Origin: Bacillota bacterium
Lineage (GTDB): Bacteria > Bacillota_I > Bacilli_A > Acholeplasmatales > Acholeplasmataceae
Reading direction: 5' to 3'
Length of the DNA: 5,496 nt
Assembly (NCBI GenBank): GCA_023458995.1
Contig: JAEWVV010000252.1
Coordinates: 1-5,496 of the forward strand
Within the stretch, counting starts at the first letter, position 1, and the number at the start of each line of letters is the position of its first letter. The translations under genes were made by a program, and so were the position numbers. The notes beneath the pieces were generated by a model. The model ran no database searches. It saw nothing but the letters and a program-made list of their open reading frames with translations, and was not told the DNA's origin. Below are positions 1 through 5,400 of the stretch, in pieces.

Positions 1-1
1 G

Positions 2-1084
2 GGTTCAGTATGTAGTTACGTCAGTCAAATCTTAATTGAGGCGGGGTATAAGGTTGGTACCTATACCTCTCCTTATTTGGTTCATTTTAATGAACGTATT
101 CGTTTCCAAATGACTGAAATTCTTGATAAGGATCTTTTAGAACTTATCAATCAGATCTATCAGTTCAATCTTGAATTTGAAAAGAGTTATGGTGAAAAAC
201 TATCATTTTTTGAGCTTTTAACACTTGTTAGCATGCTTTATTTTAAAAAGATGAATGTTGATGTCATGGTGATGGAAGTTGGCTTAGGCGGGCTTTTGGA
301 TGCTACCAACATTTTGAATTACGATTTATCACTGATTACATCGATTGGTTTTGACCATATGAAACAACTTGGTAACACCTTAGAATCGATTGCATCGAAT
401 AAATTAGGTATTTTGAAAAAAGGAAATCATTTGATTACATCTGTTGACCCATCACTTCATCCTTATTTTGTTGAATATTGTGATAAGGTTGGTGCCACTT
501 ACGAGTTTGTTAAAAAAGATGATGTTCATGTGATCTTAGATGACCCACTCATTTATGAGTCAAAGGGAACAATCTACCAAGTATCACTTAAAGGGTCTTA
601 TCAAATTTTGAACTCTTTATTAAGCGTTCACGCGATTAAGTACCTATTCAAGGATATTACAACTGAAGTTATTTTAAAAGCGTTAAAAAAGACACTTTGG
701 AGTGGACGTTTAGAAGAAATTGATTTTCAAGTCTATATTGATGGCGCACACAACACACATGCAATTGATGCACTTGCTGATGTTGCAACTTCAACATTTA
801 AGGATAAAGAAATTTGGATCTTATTTTCAGCTTTAGGCGATAAAGATATTACAGGGATGCTTGAACGGACCAAAAAGTTTGCTAAAAGAATTGTGATCAC
901 TACATTTCCTGATCCACGTTTTGTTGGATTAGAAGAGATTGCAAGAGACTACCAATACATTCCTAATGCAATGAATGCAATAGAAAAGCTTAAAAAAGAA
1001 ATGTCTGCAGATACAGTATTACTCATTTGCGGTTCACTACATTTTGTTGGTTATATTAAAAAACATTATTACAGAACATGTTAA
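2..1084 (+). CDS. folC: Folylpolyglutamate synthase / dihydrofolate synthase, 5'-truncated by the window edge
   Basis: This is a cytoplasmic Mur-ligase-family enzyme that adds glutamate to folates, and in many bacteria also to dihydropteroate, using ATP. The open frame continues to the left edge. Its first visible residues are Gly-Ser followed by V-C-S-Y-V, exactly where the ATP-binding GTNGKGS loop should end, so about 45 N-terminal residues lie outside and 360 are visible. The family is usually about 400-430 residues. Motifs seen are TYTSPYLVHFNERI (nt 59-100), EVGLGG-LLDATN (275-310), the GFDHxxxLGNTLE segment (347-385), the SNKLGILK lysine expected to be carbamylated (Lys codon 401-403), W-x-GRLEE (698-718), DGAHN (740-754), and the C-terminal SALGDKD and TTFPDPR motifs. 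One oddity is Leu at 293-295, where many FolC proteins have Arg (GGRLDATN). An internal TTG at 77 is not the start because conserved coding sequence precedes it. The gene ends at a TAA just before a terminator. Confidence 0.95.
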   Translation, partial: GSVCSYVSQILIEAGYKVGTYTSPYLVHFNERIRFQMTEILDKDLLELINQIYQFNLEFEKSYGEKLSFFELLTLVSMLYFKKMNVDVMVMEVGLGGLLDATNILNYDLSLITSIGFDHMKQLGNTLESIASNKLGILKKGNHLITSVDPSLHPYFVEYCDKVGATYEFVKKDDVHVILDDPLIYESKGTIYQVSLKGSYQILNSLLSVHAIKYLFKDITTEVILKALKKTLWSGRLEEIDFQVYIDGAHNTHAIDALADVATSTFKDKEIWILFSALGDKDITGMLERTKKFAKRIVITTFPDPRFVGLEEIARDYQYIPNAMNAIEKLKKEMSADTVLLICGSLHFVGYIKKHYYRTC

Positions 1085-1097
1085 TTTAGTTTAATTT

Positions 1098-1134
1098 AAG
1101 TAGGTGGTTGATACAACTTGCTACTTTTTCTTTT
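1098..1134 (+). terminator. Rho-independent terminator after folC
   Basis: AAGTAG (1098-1103) pairs with CTACTT (1121-1126). An inner GGTTG/CAACT segment (1106-1110 with 1114-1118) closes an ATA loop, with a small 2x2 internal loop between the two stems. A T-rich run with one C follows (1125-1134). It begins 13 bases after the folC stop. Folding energy was not computed; the pairing is read by eye. Confidence 0.72.
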
Positions 1135-1139
1135 ATAAT
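1108..1139 (+). promoter_or_regulatory. Promoter for the YwaF-like membrane gene
   Basis: A consensus TATAAT stands at 1134-1139. The best -35 candidate is TTGATA at 1108-1113, but the 20-base spacer is longer than the usual 17, so the -10 box carries most of the case. Transcription would start near 1146, directly ahead of the ribosome binding site at 1149, giving a leader of under 20 bases. The -35 candidate sits inside the folC terminator hairpin, so the two signals overlap. Confidence 0.45.
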
Positions 1140-1148
1140 GAACGTATA

Positions 1149-1157
1149 AAAGGAGGG
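1149..1157 (+). promoter_or_regulatory. Ribosome binding site that fixes the start of the YwaF-like gene
   Basis: AAAGGAGGG is a near-perfect Shine-Dalgarno match ending 6 bases before ATG 1164. It lies inside the longer reading frame that could start at GTG 1104, so the GTG start would place this strong site within coding sequence. ATG 1164 is the better choice. Confidence 0.9.
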
Positions 1158-1163
1158 TCTAAC

Positions 1164-1859
1164 ATGTTTAATGATACCTATCAAGGATTTAAGTGGTTTG
1201 GATTATCTCATGGTTTCGCAATTCTTTTTTTTGTTATACTGATTATCGTTTTGGTTGTTTTAAAAGATAAGATAACAGATAGACTCGATTTAATCTTAAG
1301 AAGAACTGTAGCCATACTGATGGTAACAATGGAAGTGACATTCTATATTTGGAGTTTACTTCAAGGTGGTTTTCAAACCTCACTCCTTCCTTTTGGTGTA
1401 TGTGCAATAGCGATGTATGTGACATCTTATACGTTATGGACTAAATCAGAAAAATCATTTAAAGTCATCTTCCCGTGGGCAATTATTGGATCACTGATCA
1501 GTTTAACGGTTGCTGATCTAACCTATAACTTCCCTCATTTTAGATATATTCATTACTTCGGAAATCATGGTTTATTTTTAGTGGGTAATCTCTATTTACT
1601 TATCGTTTGTGGTCTAAAGATAACCTACAAGGATATCTTAAAATCAAGTTTAATTTTACTGATTTATGCAGCAGTCATGTATCCGATTAATTATCTACTT
1701 GATTCAAACCATCTCTTTTTAAGAGAAATACCAGGAGAGGTTGCCCCAATCTTTCAATTTCTTGGTGACTTTTGGGTAATTGGATTTGTTATCTCCATTG
1801 CATTACTTATTCAAATCACATATCTACCAGTAGCGTTTTATAATCACAAAAAAGCATAG
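1164..1859 (+). CDS. YwaF/TIGR02206-type integral membrane protein
   Basis: The protein has 231 residues and about seven hydrophobic helices (roughly 17-33, 47-67, 74-92, 101-121, 131-151, 158-179, 199-225). No signal peptide is seen beyond the first helix. Features matching the uncharacterised TIGR02206/YwaF family are an SH near the N-terminus (15-16), LPFGVC (75-80), the FPHFRYIHYFGNHG segment (123-136), and YPINYLLDSNHLFLREIP (173-190), which resembles the family's N-Y-x-L region. The function of bacterial members is not established. As far as I recall the family is related to eukaryotic TMEM164, reported to be a cysteine-dependent acyltransferase, which would make C80 and H135 candidate active residues; this is inference. 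The start is ATG 1164 with a strong ribosome site; a longer GTG 1104 frame is rejected. The gene has terminators on both sides and its own promoter, so it is probably monocistronic. The last codons and TAG stop overlap the terminator stem. Confidence 0.82.
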   Translation: MFNDTYQGFKWFGLSHGFAILFFVILIIVLVVLKDKITDRLDLILRRTVAILMVTMEVTFYIWSLLQGGFQTSLLPFGVCAIAMYVTSYTLWTKSEKSFKVIFPWAIIGSLISLTVADLTYNFPHFRYIHYFGNHGLFLVGNLYLLIVCGLKITYKDILKSSLILLIYAAVMYPINYLLDSNHLFLREIPGEVAPIFQFLGDFWVIGFVISIALLIQITYLPVAFYNHKKA

Positions 1860-1876
1860 GAAACCTATGTTTTTTT
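1848..1876 (+). terminator. Rho-independent terminator overlapping the end of the YwaF-like gene
   Basis: CATAGG (1855-1860) pairs with CCTATG (1864-1869) around an AAA loop. The stem extends as an A-run (1848-1853) against a T-run (1871-1876), with a G-T wobble between. The stop codon TAG (1857-1859) lies inside the 5' arm. The A-run on the other side could allow termination from the opposite strand, but no gene is seen there. Confidence 0.85.
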
Positions 1877-1895
1877 ATTTTCATCAAATTTGCAC

Positions 1896-1922
1896 TTGAA
1901 CTATCATAGTTCTTGATATAAA
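1896..1922 (+). promoter_or_regulatory. Extended -10 promoter of the guaBA operon
   Basis: TGATATAAA (1914-1922) fits an extended -10 element (TG-n-TATAAT with 5 of 6 matches in the hexamer). A -35 candidate TTGAAC (1896-1901) is weak and only 15 bases upstream, as is common where an extended -10 is present. The start would fall near 1929, leaving a leader of about 22 bases with a GAGGT ribosome site (1938-1942) before ATG 1951. The leader is too short for a riboswitch. Confidence 0.6.
1898..1912 (+). promoter_or_regulatory. Perfect palindrome in the guaB promoter, candidate operator
   Basis: GAACTAT and ATAGTTC form a perfect 7-1-7 inverted repeat centred on C1905. It overlaps the -35 candidate and ends one base before the TG of the extended -10. 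A bound protein here would be expected to block RNA polymerase. It is also able to form a hairpin, but it lies upstream of the predicted transcription start, so a DNA-level role is more likely. The binding protein is unknown. Confidence 0.5.
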
Positions 1923-1950
1923 CTAAAGAAAACTAGTGAGGTAAATAACC

Positions 1951-3084
1951 ATGCTCAATGGAAAAGTTATTAAAGAAGCTTATACGTTTGACGATCTTTT
2001 GCTTGTTCCAAGTTATTCTAAAGTCGTTCCAATCGATACGATTTTACATACAAGATTAACAAAAAAGATTACGTTAAACATTCCTGTTTTGTCAGCTGCT
2101 ATGGATACAGTTACTGAATACGAAATGGCTATTGCTTTAGCAAAACTTGGTGGACTTGGTATCATCCATAAAAATATGACAGTTGAAGAACAAGCTGCAA
2201 TGGTTTTAAAAGTAAAAAAAGAAATTGTTCTTGAATCTGATAAAGATGCGTGTCTTGATACGAACGGAAATCTTAGAGTCGGTGCAGCTGTCGGTGTTGG
2301 AAAAGATACTTATGACCGTGTGAATAAGCTTTATGAAGCTGGAGTTGATATCATTGCTGTTGATAGTGCTCACGGTCATTCTAAGGGTGTTATTGAGACG
2401 ATTAAACAAATTAGAGCACTTTTCCCAAACCTAGATATCATCGGTGGAAACGTAGTGACTGCACAAGCAGCCATTGATTTAATCTATGCAGGAGCATCCG
2501 CGATTAAAGTCGGTGTTGGTCCTGGTTCAATTTGCACTACAAGAGTTGTTGCAGGTGTTGGTGTACCTCAATTAACAGCGATTAATGATGTTTATCAAGT
2601 CGCTAGACAATATGAGATAGGTATCATTGCTGATGGTGGTATTAAGTTATCGGGTGATATTACGAAAGCATTAGCTGCTGGAGCGGATTCTGTGATGTTA
2701 GGGGGACTTCTTGCAGGTACGAAAGAAACGCCAGGTGAAGTCTTAAATATCAACGGTAAATACGTAAAATCATATATAGGTATGGGTTCACTGTCTGCCA
2801 TGAAGAAAGGATCATCAGACAGATACTTTCAAGGTGGAGTTAAAGAACTTAAGAAATTAGTTCCAGAAGGTATTGAAGCAACCGTATCTTATAAAGGTGA
2901 AATCAAAGATGTCATTCATCAACTGATGGGTGGTCTTCGTTCTGGTATGGGATACTGTGGATGTGAAACAATTCTAGAACTTAAAGAAAAAGCACAGTTT
3001 GTTAAGATATCAAATGCTGGTTTAAAAGAATCACACCCCCATGATGTCGATAACATCAAGGAGGCTCCAAATTATCATGAATAA
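1951..3084 (+). CDS. guaB: IMP dehydrogenase lacking the CBS (Bateman) domains
   Basis: This cytoplasmic enzyme oxidises IMP to XMP with NAD+, the first committed step to GMP. The 377-residue barrel begins with the typical [10 protein letters not shown] (11-20) and SAAMDTVTE (48-56). The active-site loop is [20 protein letters not shown] (188-207) with catalytic Cys195. The mobile flap carries SSDRYFQ (288-294, the Arg-Tyr pair), then [14 protein letters not shown] (303-316) and [11 protein letters not shown] (327-337), and the tail ends EAPNY. The CTTRVVAG loop and Arg-Tyr flap identify it as IMP dehydrogenase rather than GMP reductase. Full-length enzymes have about 490 residues. Here the stretch between [14 protein letters not shown] (78-91) and [10 protein letters not shown] (108-117) is only about 16 residues, so the two CBS domains are absent, as in some other bacteria such as Borrelia. 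The gene has its own promoter and overlaps guaA by 8 bases, forming a guaBA operon. Confidence 0.97.
   Translation: MLNGKVIKEAYTFDDLLLVPSYSKVVPIDTILHTRLTKKITLNIPVLSAAMDTVTEYEMAIALAKLGGLGIIHKNMTVEEQAAMVLKVKKEIVLESDKDACLDTNGNLRVGAAVGVGKDTYDRVNKLYEAGVDIIAVDSAHGHSKGVIETIKQIRALFPNLDIIGGNVVTAQAAIDLIYAGASAIKVGVGPGSICTTRVVAGVGVPQLTAINDVYQVARQYEIGIIADGGIKLSGDITKALAAGADSVMLGGLLAGTKETPGEVLNINGKYVKSYIGMGSLSAMKKGSSDRYFQGGVKELKKLVPEGIEATVSYKGEIKDVIHQLMGGLRSGMGYCGCETILELKEKAQFVKISNAGLKESHPHDVDNIKEAPNYHE
3058..3064 (+). promoter_or_regulatory. Ribosome binding site for guaA inside the end of guaB
   Basis: AAGGAGG lies 12 bases ahead of ATG 3077, within the last guaB codons. Spacing is somewhat long, but it is the only strong site nearby. 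It supports ATG 3077 over the in-frame ATG codons at 3041 and 3044. Confidence 0.75.
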
Positions 3085-4603
3085 AAAAATCATAGTGATC
3101 GATTATGGTTCACAGTACAATCAGTTGATCGTAAGACGTATCAGAGACTTAAATGTGTATGCAGAGCTTATTCATCCTGATGATTTAAAAACACTTGATT
3201 TTGATGAAATACTTGGATTTATTCTTTCAGGAGGACCTAATTCAGTTTACGAAAAAGATGCGCCTAAACTTGATGAAAGTATTTTAAAAAGCGGTAAACC
3301 TGTTTTAGGCATTTGTTATGGGATGCAGCTTCTTGCATATACGCTCGGTGGGATGGTTGAAGCACATGACAATAAAGAATATGGTTTAACTGAAATGAAT
3401 GTGATTCAAAACAGTTTACTCACCCAAGGATTACCAAATGCATTTTCTGTTTGGATGAGTCATGGGGATCAGGTGACTAAACTTCCTAAAGGATTTATCA
3501 ATCTCGCAAAATCTAAAACAACAGCATATGCCATGATGGGAAACTTAGAGAAAAAGATTTATGGTATTCAGTTTCATCCTGAAGTAAGGCATACCGCATT
3601 TGGTCTGGAGATGCTAAGTCATTTTGCAATTGATATTTGTGGTGGGATAAAAAACTGGACTATGCCTCACTTTATCGAAGAAAAGACAAAAGAGATCAAA
3701 GCTTTAGTAGGTGAAAGACATGTGATTTGTGCGCTATCTGGTGGTGTCGATTCATCGGTAGTTGCAGCCCTACTTCATCATATTTTAGGTGATAAGTTTA
3801 CACCTATCTTTGTAGACCATGGGTTACTTAGAAAAAATGAAGCACAAGAAGTTCAAGAAACATTTAAAAATCGGTATCAGATGAATTTGATTACGATTGA
3901 TGCTAAAGATCGCTTCTTAAATTTATTAAAAGGTGTTTCTGAGCCTGAACAAAAAAGAAAAATCATTGGAGAAGCATTTATTCGTGTCTTTGAAGAGCAA
4001 GTATCTAAGCTTAAAAATGCTTCATTTCTAGCACAAGGAACACTTTATACCGATGTCATTGAATCAGGTACAAAAACAGCTCAAACCATTAAATCACATC
4101 ACAATGTAGGTGGACTACCTAAGGATATGAAACTTACATTAATTGAACCTTTAAATAAACTCTTTAAAGATGAGGTCAGACAATTAGGACTTGCTTTAGG
4201 ATTACCAGAAAATATTGTTAACCGACAACCTTTTCCAGGTCCTGGGCTTGCGATCAGGATTCTAGGTGATATCACACCTGATAAAATTAGAATCGTTCAA
4301 GAAACTGATGATATCCTTCGTGAAGAAATTAAAAATCATCAACTTGATCAATCCATTTGGCAATACTTCACCGTACTTACACCACTTAAAACGGTTGGAG
4401 TGATGGGAGATATGAGAACTTATGATCATGTCTTAGTCATTCGAGCCGTGACATCGGTTGATGGGATGACTGCAGATGTTGCACATATTCCATATCCAAT
4501 CTTACAGAAAATCTCAAACCGGATGACCAATGAGGTAAGAGGAATCAACCGGGTTGTCTATGATATTACATCAAAACCACCAGGAACGATTGAATGGGAA
4601 TAA
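3077..4603 (+). CDS. guaA: GMP synthase (glutamine-hydrolysing)
   Basis: This enzyme converts XMP to GMP using ATP and ammonia taken from glutamine, the step directly after guaB. The 508 residues match the usual length of about 510-525. The N-terminal class I amidotransferase domain shows [14 protein letters not shown] (5-18), [10 protein letters not shown] (49-58), GICYGMQ with nucleophile Cys80, and FHPEV with His167 and Glu169. The ATP-pyrophosphatase domain has the P-loop SGGVDSS (221-227), [10 protein letters not shown] (247-256), [11 protein letters not shown] (320-330) and HHNVGGLP (341-348). The C-terminal dimerisation domain has [12 protein letters not shown] (383-394) and ends in KPPGTIEWE. 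The start at ATG 3077 is set by the conserved [11 protein letters not shown] beginning; it overlaps the guaB stop by 8 bases (ATGAATAA), so translation is probably coupled. All catalytic residues are present and nothing suggests damage. Confidence 0.98.
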   Translation: MNKKIIVIDYGSQYNQLIVRRIRDLNVYAELIHPDDLKTLDFDEILGFILSGGPNSVYEKDAPKLDESILKSGKPVLGICYGMQLLAYTLGGMVEAHDNKEYGLTEMNVIQNSLLTQGLPNAFSVWMSHGDQVTKLPKGFINLAKSKTTAYAMMGNLEKKIYGIQFHPEVRHTAFGLEMLSHFAIDICGGIKNWTMPHFIEEKTKEIKALVGERHVICALSGGVDSSVVAALLHHILGDKFTPIFVDHGLLRKNEAQEVQETFKNRYQMNLITIDAKDRFLNLLKGVSEPEQKRKIIGEAFIRVFEEQVSKLKNASFLAQGTLYTDVIESGTKTAQTIKSHHNVGGLPKDMKLTLIEPLNKLFKDEVRQLGLALGLPENIVNRQPFPGPGLAIRILGDITPDKIRIVQETDDILREEIKNHQLDQSIWQYFTVLTPLKTVGVMGDMRTYDHVLVIRAVTSVDGMTADVAHIPYPILQKISNRMTNEVRGINRVVYDITSKPPGTIEWE

Positions 4604-4616
4604 AGTAAATGAGAAT

Positions 4617-4651
4617 AACCTTTTCTATCATAAGATAGAGGAGGTTTTTTT
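4617..4651 (+). terminator. guaBA terminator whose 3' arm contains the radC ribosome site
   Basis: AACCTTTTCTATC (4617-4629) pairs with GATAGAGGAGGTT (4634-4646), including two G-T wobbles, around an ATAA loop. T4645-4651 forms the U-tract, ending at the base before the radC ATG (4652). This is a long, continuous 13-pair stem in terminator form. The GGAGG needed for radC translation (4640-4644) lies inside the 3' arm, so full folding would also mask it on any read-through message. Confidence 0.8.
4637..4644 (+). promoter_or_regulatory. Ribosome binding site of radC, inside the terminator stem
   Basis: AGAGGAGG ends 7 bases before ATG 4652, separated from it by the T-run. A message starting inside the hairpin would lack the 5' arm and leave this site open. 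A possible -10 TATCAT (4626-4631, 5 of 6 matches) lies in the loop region, but no -35 supports it. Confidence 0.65.
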
Positions 4652-5335
4652 ATGTACTTTGTTAAGGAAATGCCAAAAGAAGAAAGGCCAAGAGAAAGAT
4701 TAATTGAAAAAGGACCAGAATCTTTATCAAATGAAGAATTAGTAGCAATTCTACTTAGAACAGGTGATTCTGATTTATCTGTGATTGATTTATCAAAACA
4801 AGTTCTTTATCACTTAAATTCACTGGAAGACTTAAAAAGAATGACCGTATTTGAACTTATGGGAATTAGAGGTATTAAAGAGGCTAAAGCTTGTACACTG
4901 ATTGCGGCAATAGAACTCGGTAAAAGACTATCTCAAGTAAAAAGAAAATCAAGACTAACTATTAAATCTGCCTATGATGTTTATCATCATCTAGCATCAG
5001 AAATGTCTCATTTGATGCAAGAACATTTTAAAGTCCTATATTTAAACATCAAAAGTGAACTGATCACTGAGGAAACCATCTTTATTGGTACAATCAATCA
5101 AACACTTATTCACCCAAGAGAAATCTTTAAAACAGCGATTAAATTATCCGCATCTGCAGTCGTTTTTGTCCATAATCATCCAACAGGAGATTCAACACCT
5201 TCTAAGGCGGATTTGCTTGCAACAGACAAATTAATGCAAGCCTCTCAATTGATGTGTATCGATCTTGTTGATCATATCATTATTGGAAAAGATGAGTTCT
5301 ACTCCATCAAGGATGGAAAACGGATAAAACTCTAA
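4652..5335 (+). CDS. radC: RadC family protein (JAB domain)
   Basis: The 227 residues are the normal full length for RadC. The N-terminal part has ERPRERLIEKGPESLSNEEL (11-30) and a helix-hairpin-helix-like GIRGIKEAKACTLIAAIELG (71-90), expected to touch DNA. The C-terminal JAB/MPN+ domain carries Glu124 (QEHF), HPREIFKTAI (154-163), the metal-binding HNHPTGDSTPSKAD (174-187, with His174, His176 and Asp187) and DHIIIG (207-212). All expected metal ligands are present. The JAB fold is that of zinc metalloproteases, but RadC's biochemical role is unsettled: the old radiation-repair assignment in E. coli was traced to a recG allele. The start is ATG 4652, 7 bases after its ribosome site. No clear promoter of its own is seen, so expression may rely on read-through of the guaBA terminator or on a weak internal promoter. 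This is an ordinary chromosomal form with no plasmid or phage genes nearby. Confidence 0.96.
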   Translation: MYFVKEMPKEERPRERLIEKGPESLSNEELVAILLRTGDSDLSVIDLSKQVLYHLNSLEDLKRMTVFELMGIRGIKEAKACTLIAAIELGKRLSQVKRKSRLTIKSAYDVYHHLASEMSHLMQEHFKVLYLNIKSELITEETIFIGTINQTLIHPREIFKTAIKLSASAVVFVHNHPTGDSTPSKADLLATDKLMQASQLMCIDLVDHIIIGKDEFYSIKDGKRIKL

Positions 5336-5343
5336 AATTATAT

Positions 5344-5392
5344 CCTTCTTATCTCATGAAAATAATGATATAATCATGATAAGGAAAGAAGG
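5344..5392 (+). promoter_or_regulatory. Fold that would mask the ribosome site of the last gene on read-through RNA
   Basis: CCTTCTT (5344-5350) is a perfect complement of AAGAAGG (5386-5392), the ribosome site region before ATG 5401. Between them CATGA (5355-5359) pairs with TCATG (5374-5378), and CTTATC (5348-5353) can alternatively pair with GATAAG (5378-5383). No T-run follows, so it is not a terminator. The lower and alternative stems compete; a computed fold is needed to rank them. Confidence 0.4.
5366..5374 (+). promoter_or_regulatory. Perfect extended -10 promoter for the last gene
   Basis: TGATATAAT is an exact TG-n-TATAAT element. No good -35 is present (TTCTTA at 5346-5351 at 17-base spacing is weak), which extended -10 promoters can tolerate. 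The start would be near 5381, giving a leader of about 20 bases with a GGAAAGAAGG ribosome region (5383-5392) before ATG 5401. Confidence 0.65.
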
Positions 5393-5400
5393 AAATGACT

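Noticed and set aside
77..79. TTG as a possible start of folC
   Set aside because: The frame is open to the left edge and encodes conserved FolC sequence (TYTSPY and the end of the P-loop) before this codon, so the gene starts outside the window.
1081..1100. Tandem TTAATTTA-like repeat after the folC stop
   Set aside because: It is only two imperfect copies in very AT-rich sequence and is best explained by base composition.
1104..1163. GTG-started extension of the YwaF-like protein
   Set aside because: The extra 20 residues would cover the terminator T-run, TATAAT and a strong ribosome site; ATG 1164 has ideal spacing and begins the family-like sequence.
1243..1425. Minus-strand open frame opposite the YwaF-like gene
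   Set aside because: It has no ribosome site or family resemblance and lies wholly inside a well-supported gene on the other strand.
1877..1950. Guanine or other purine riboswitch before guaB
   Set aside because: The predicted leader is only about 22 bases and no three-way junction or antiterminator pairing is visible; the hairpin-forming palindrome lies upstream of the predicted start.
2206..2801. Two minus-strand open frames opposite guaB (2206-2409 and 2595-2801)
   Set aside because: Both are antisense to highly conserved IMP dehydrogenase coding sequence and show no start signals or recognisable protein.
3041..3076. Upstream ATG codons as the guaA start
   Set aside because: They would add 12 residues not typical of GuaA and lack a ribosome site; [11 protein letters not shown] at 3077 matches the family's N-terminus.
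1951..3084. GMP reductase instead of IMP dehydrogenase
   Set aside because: The catalytic loop reads [13 protein letters not shown] and the Arg-Tyr flap is present; GMP reductases have a CTTRKxTGVGYPQ-type loop and lack that flap pair. The guaA neighbour also supports guaB.
4652..5335. RadC as part of a mobile element or anti-defence island
   Set aside because: RadC-like proteins do occur on plasmids and prophages, but this is the full-length chromosomal form among housekeeping genes, with no integrase, repeats or attachment sites.
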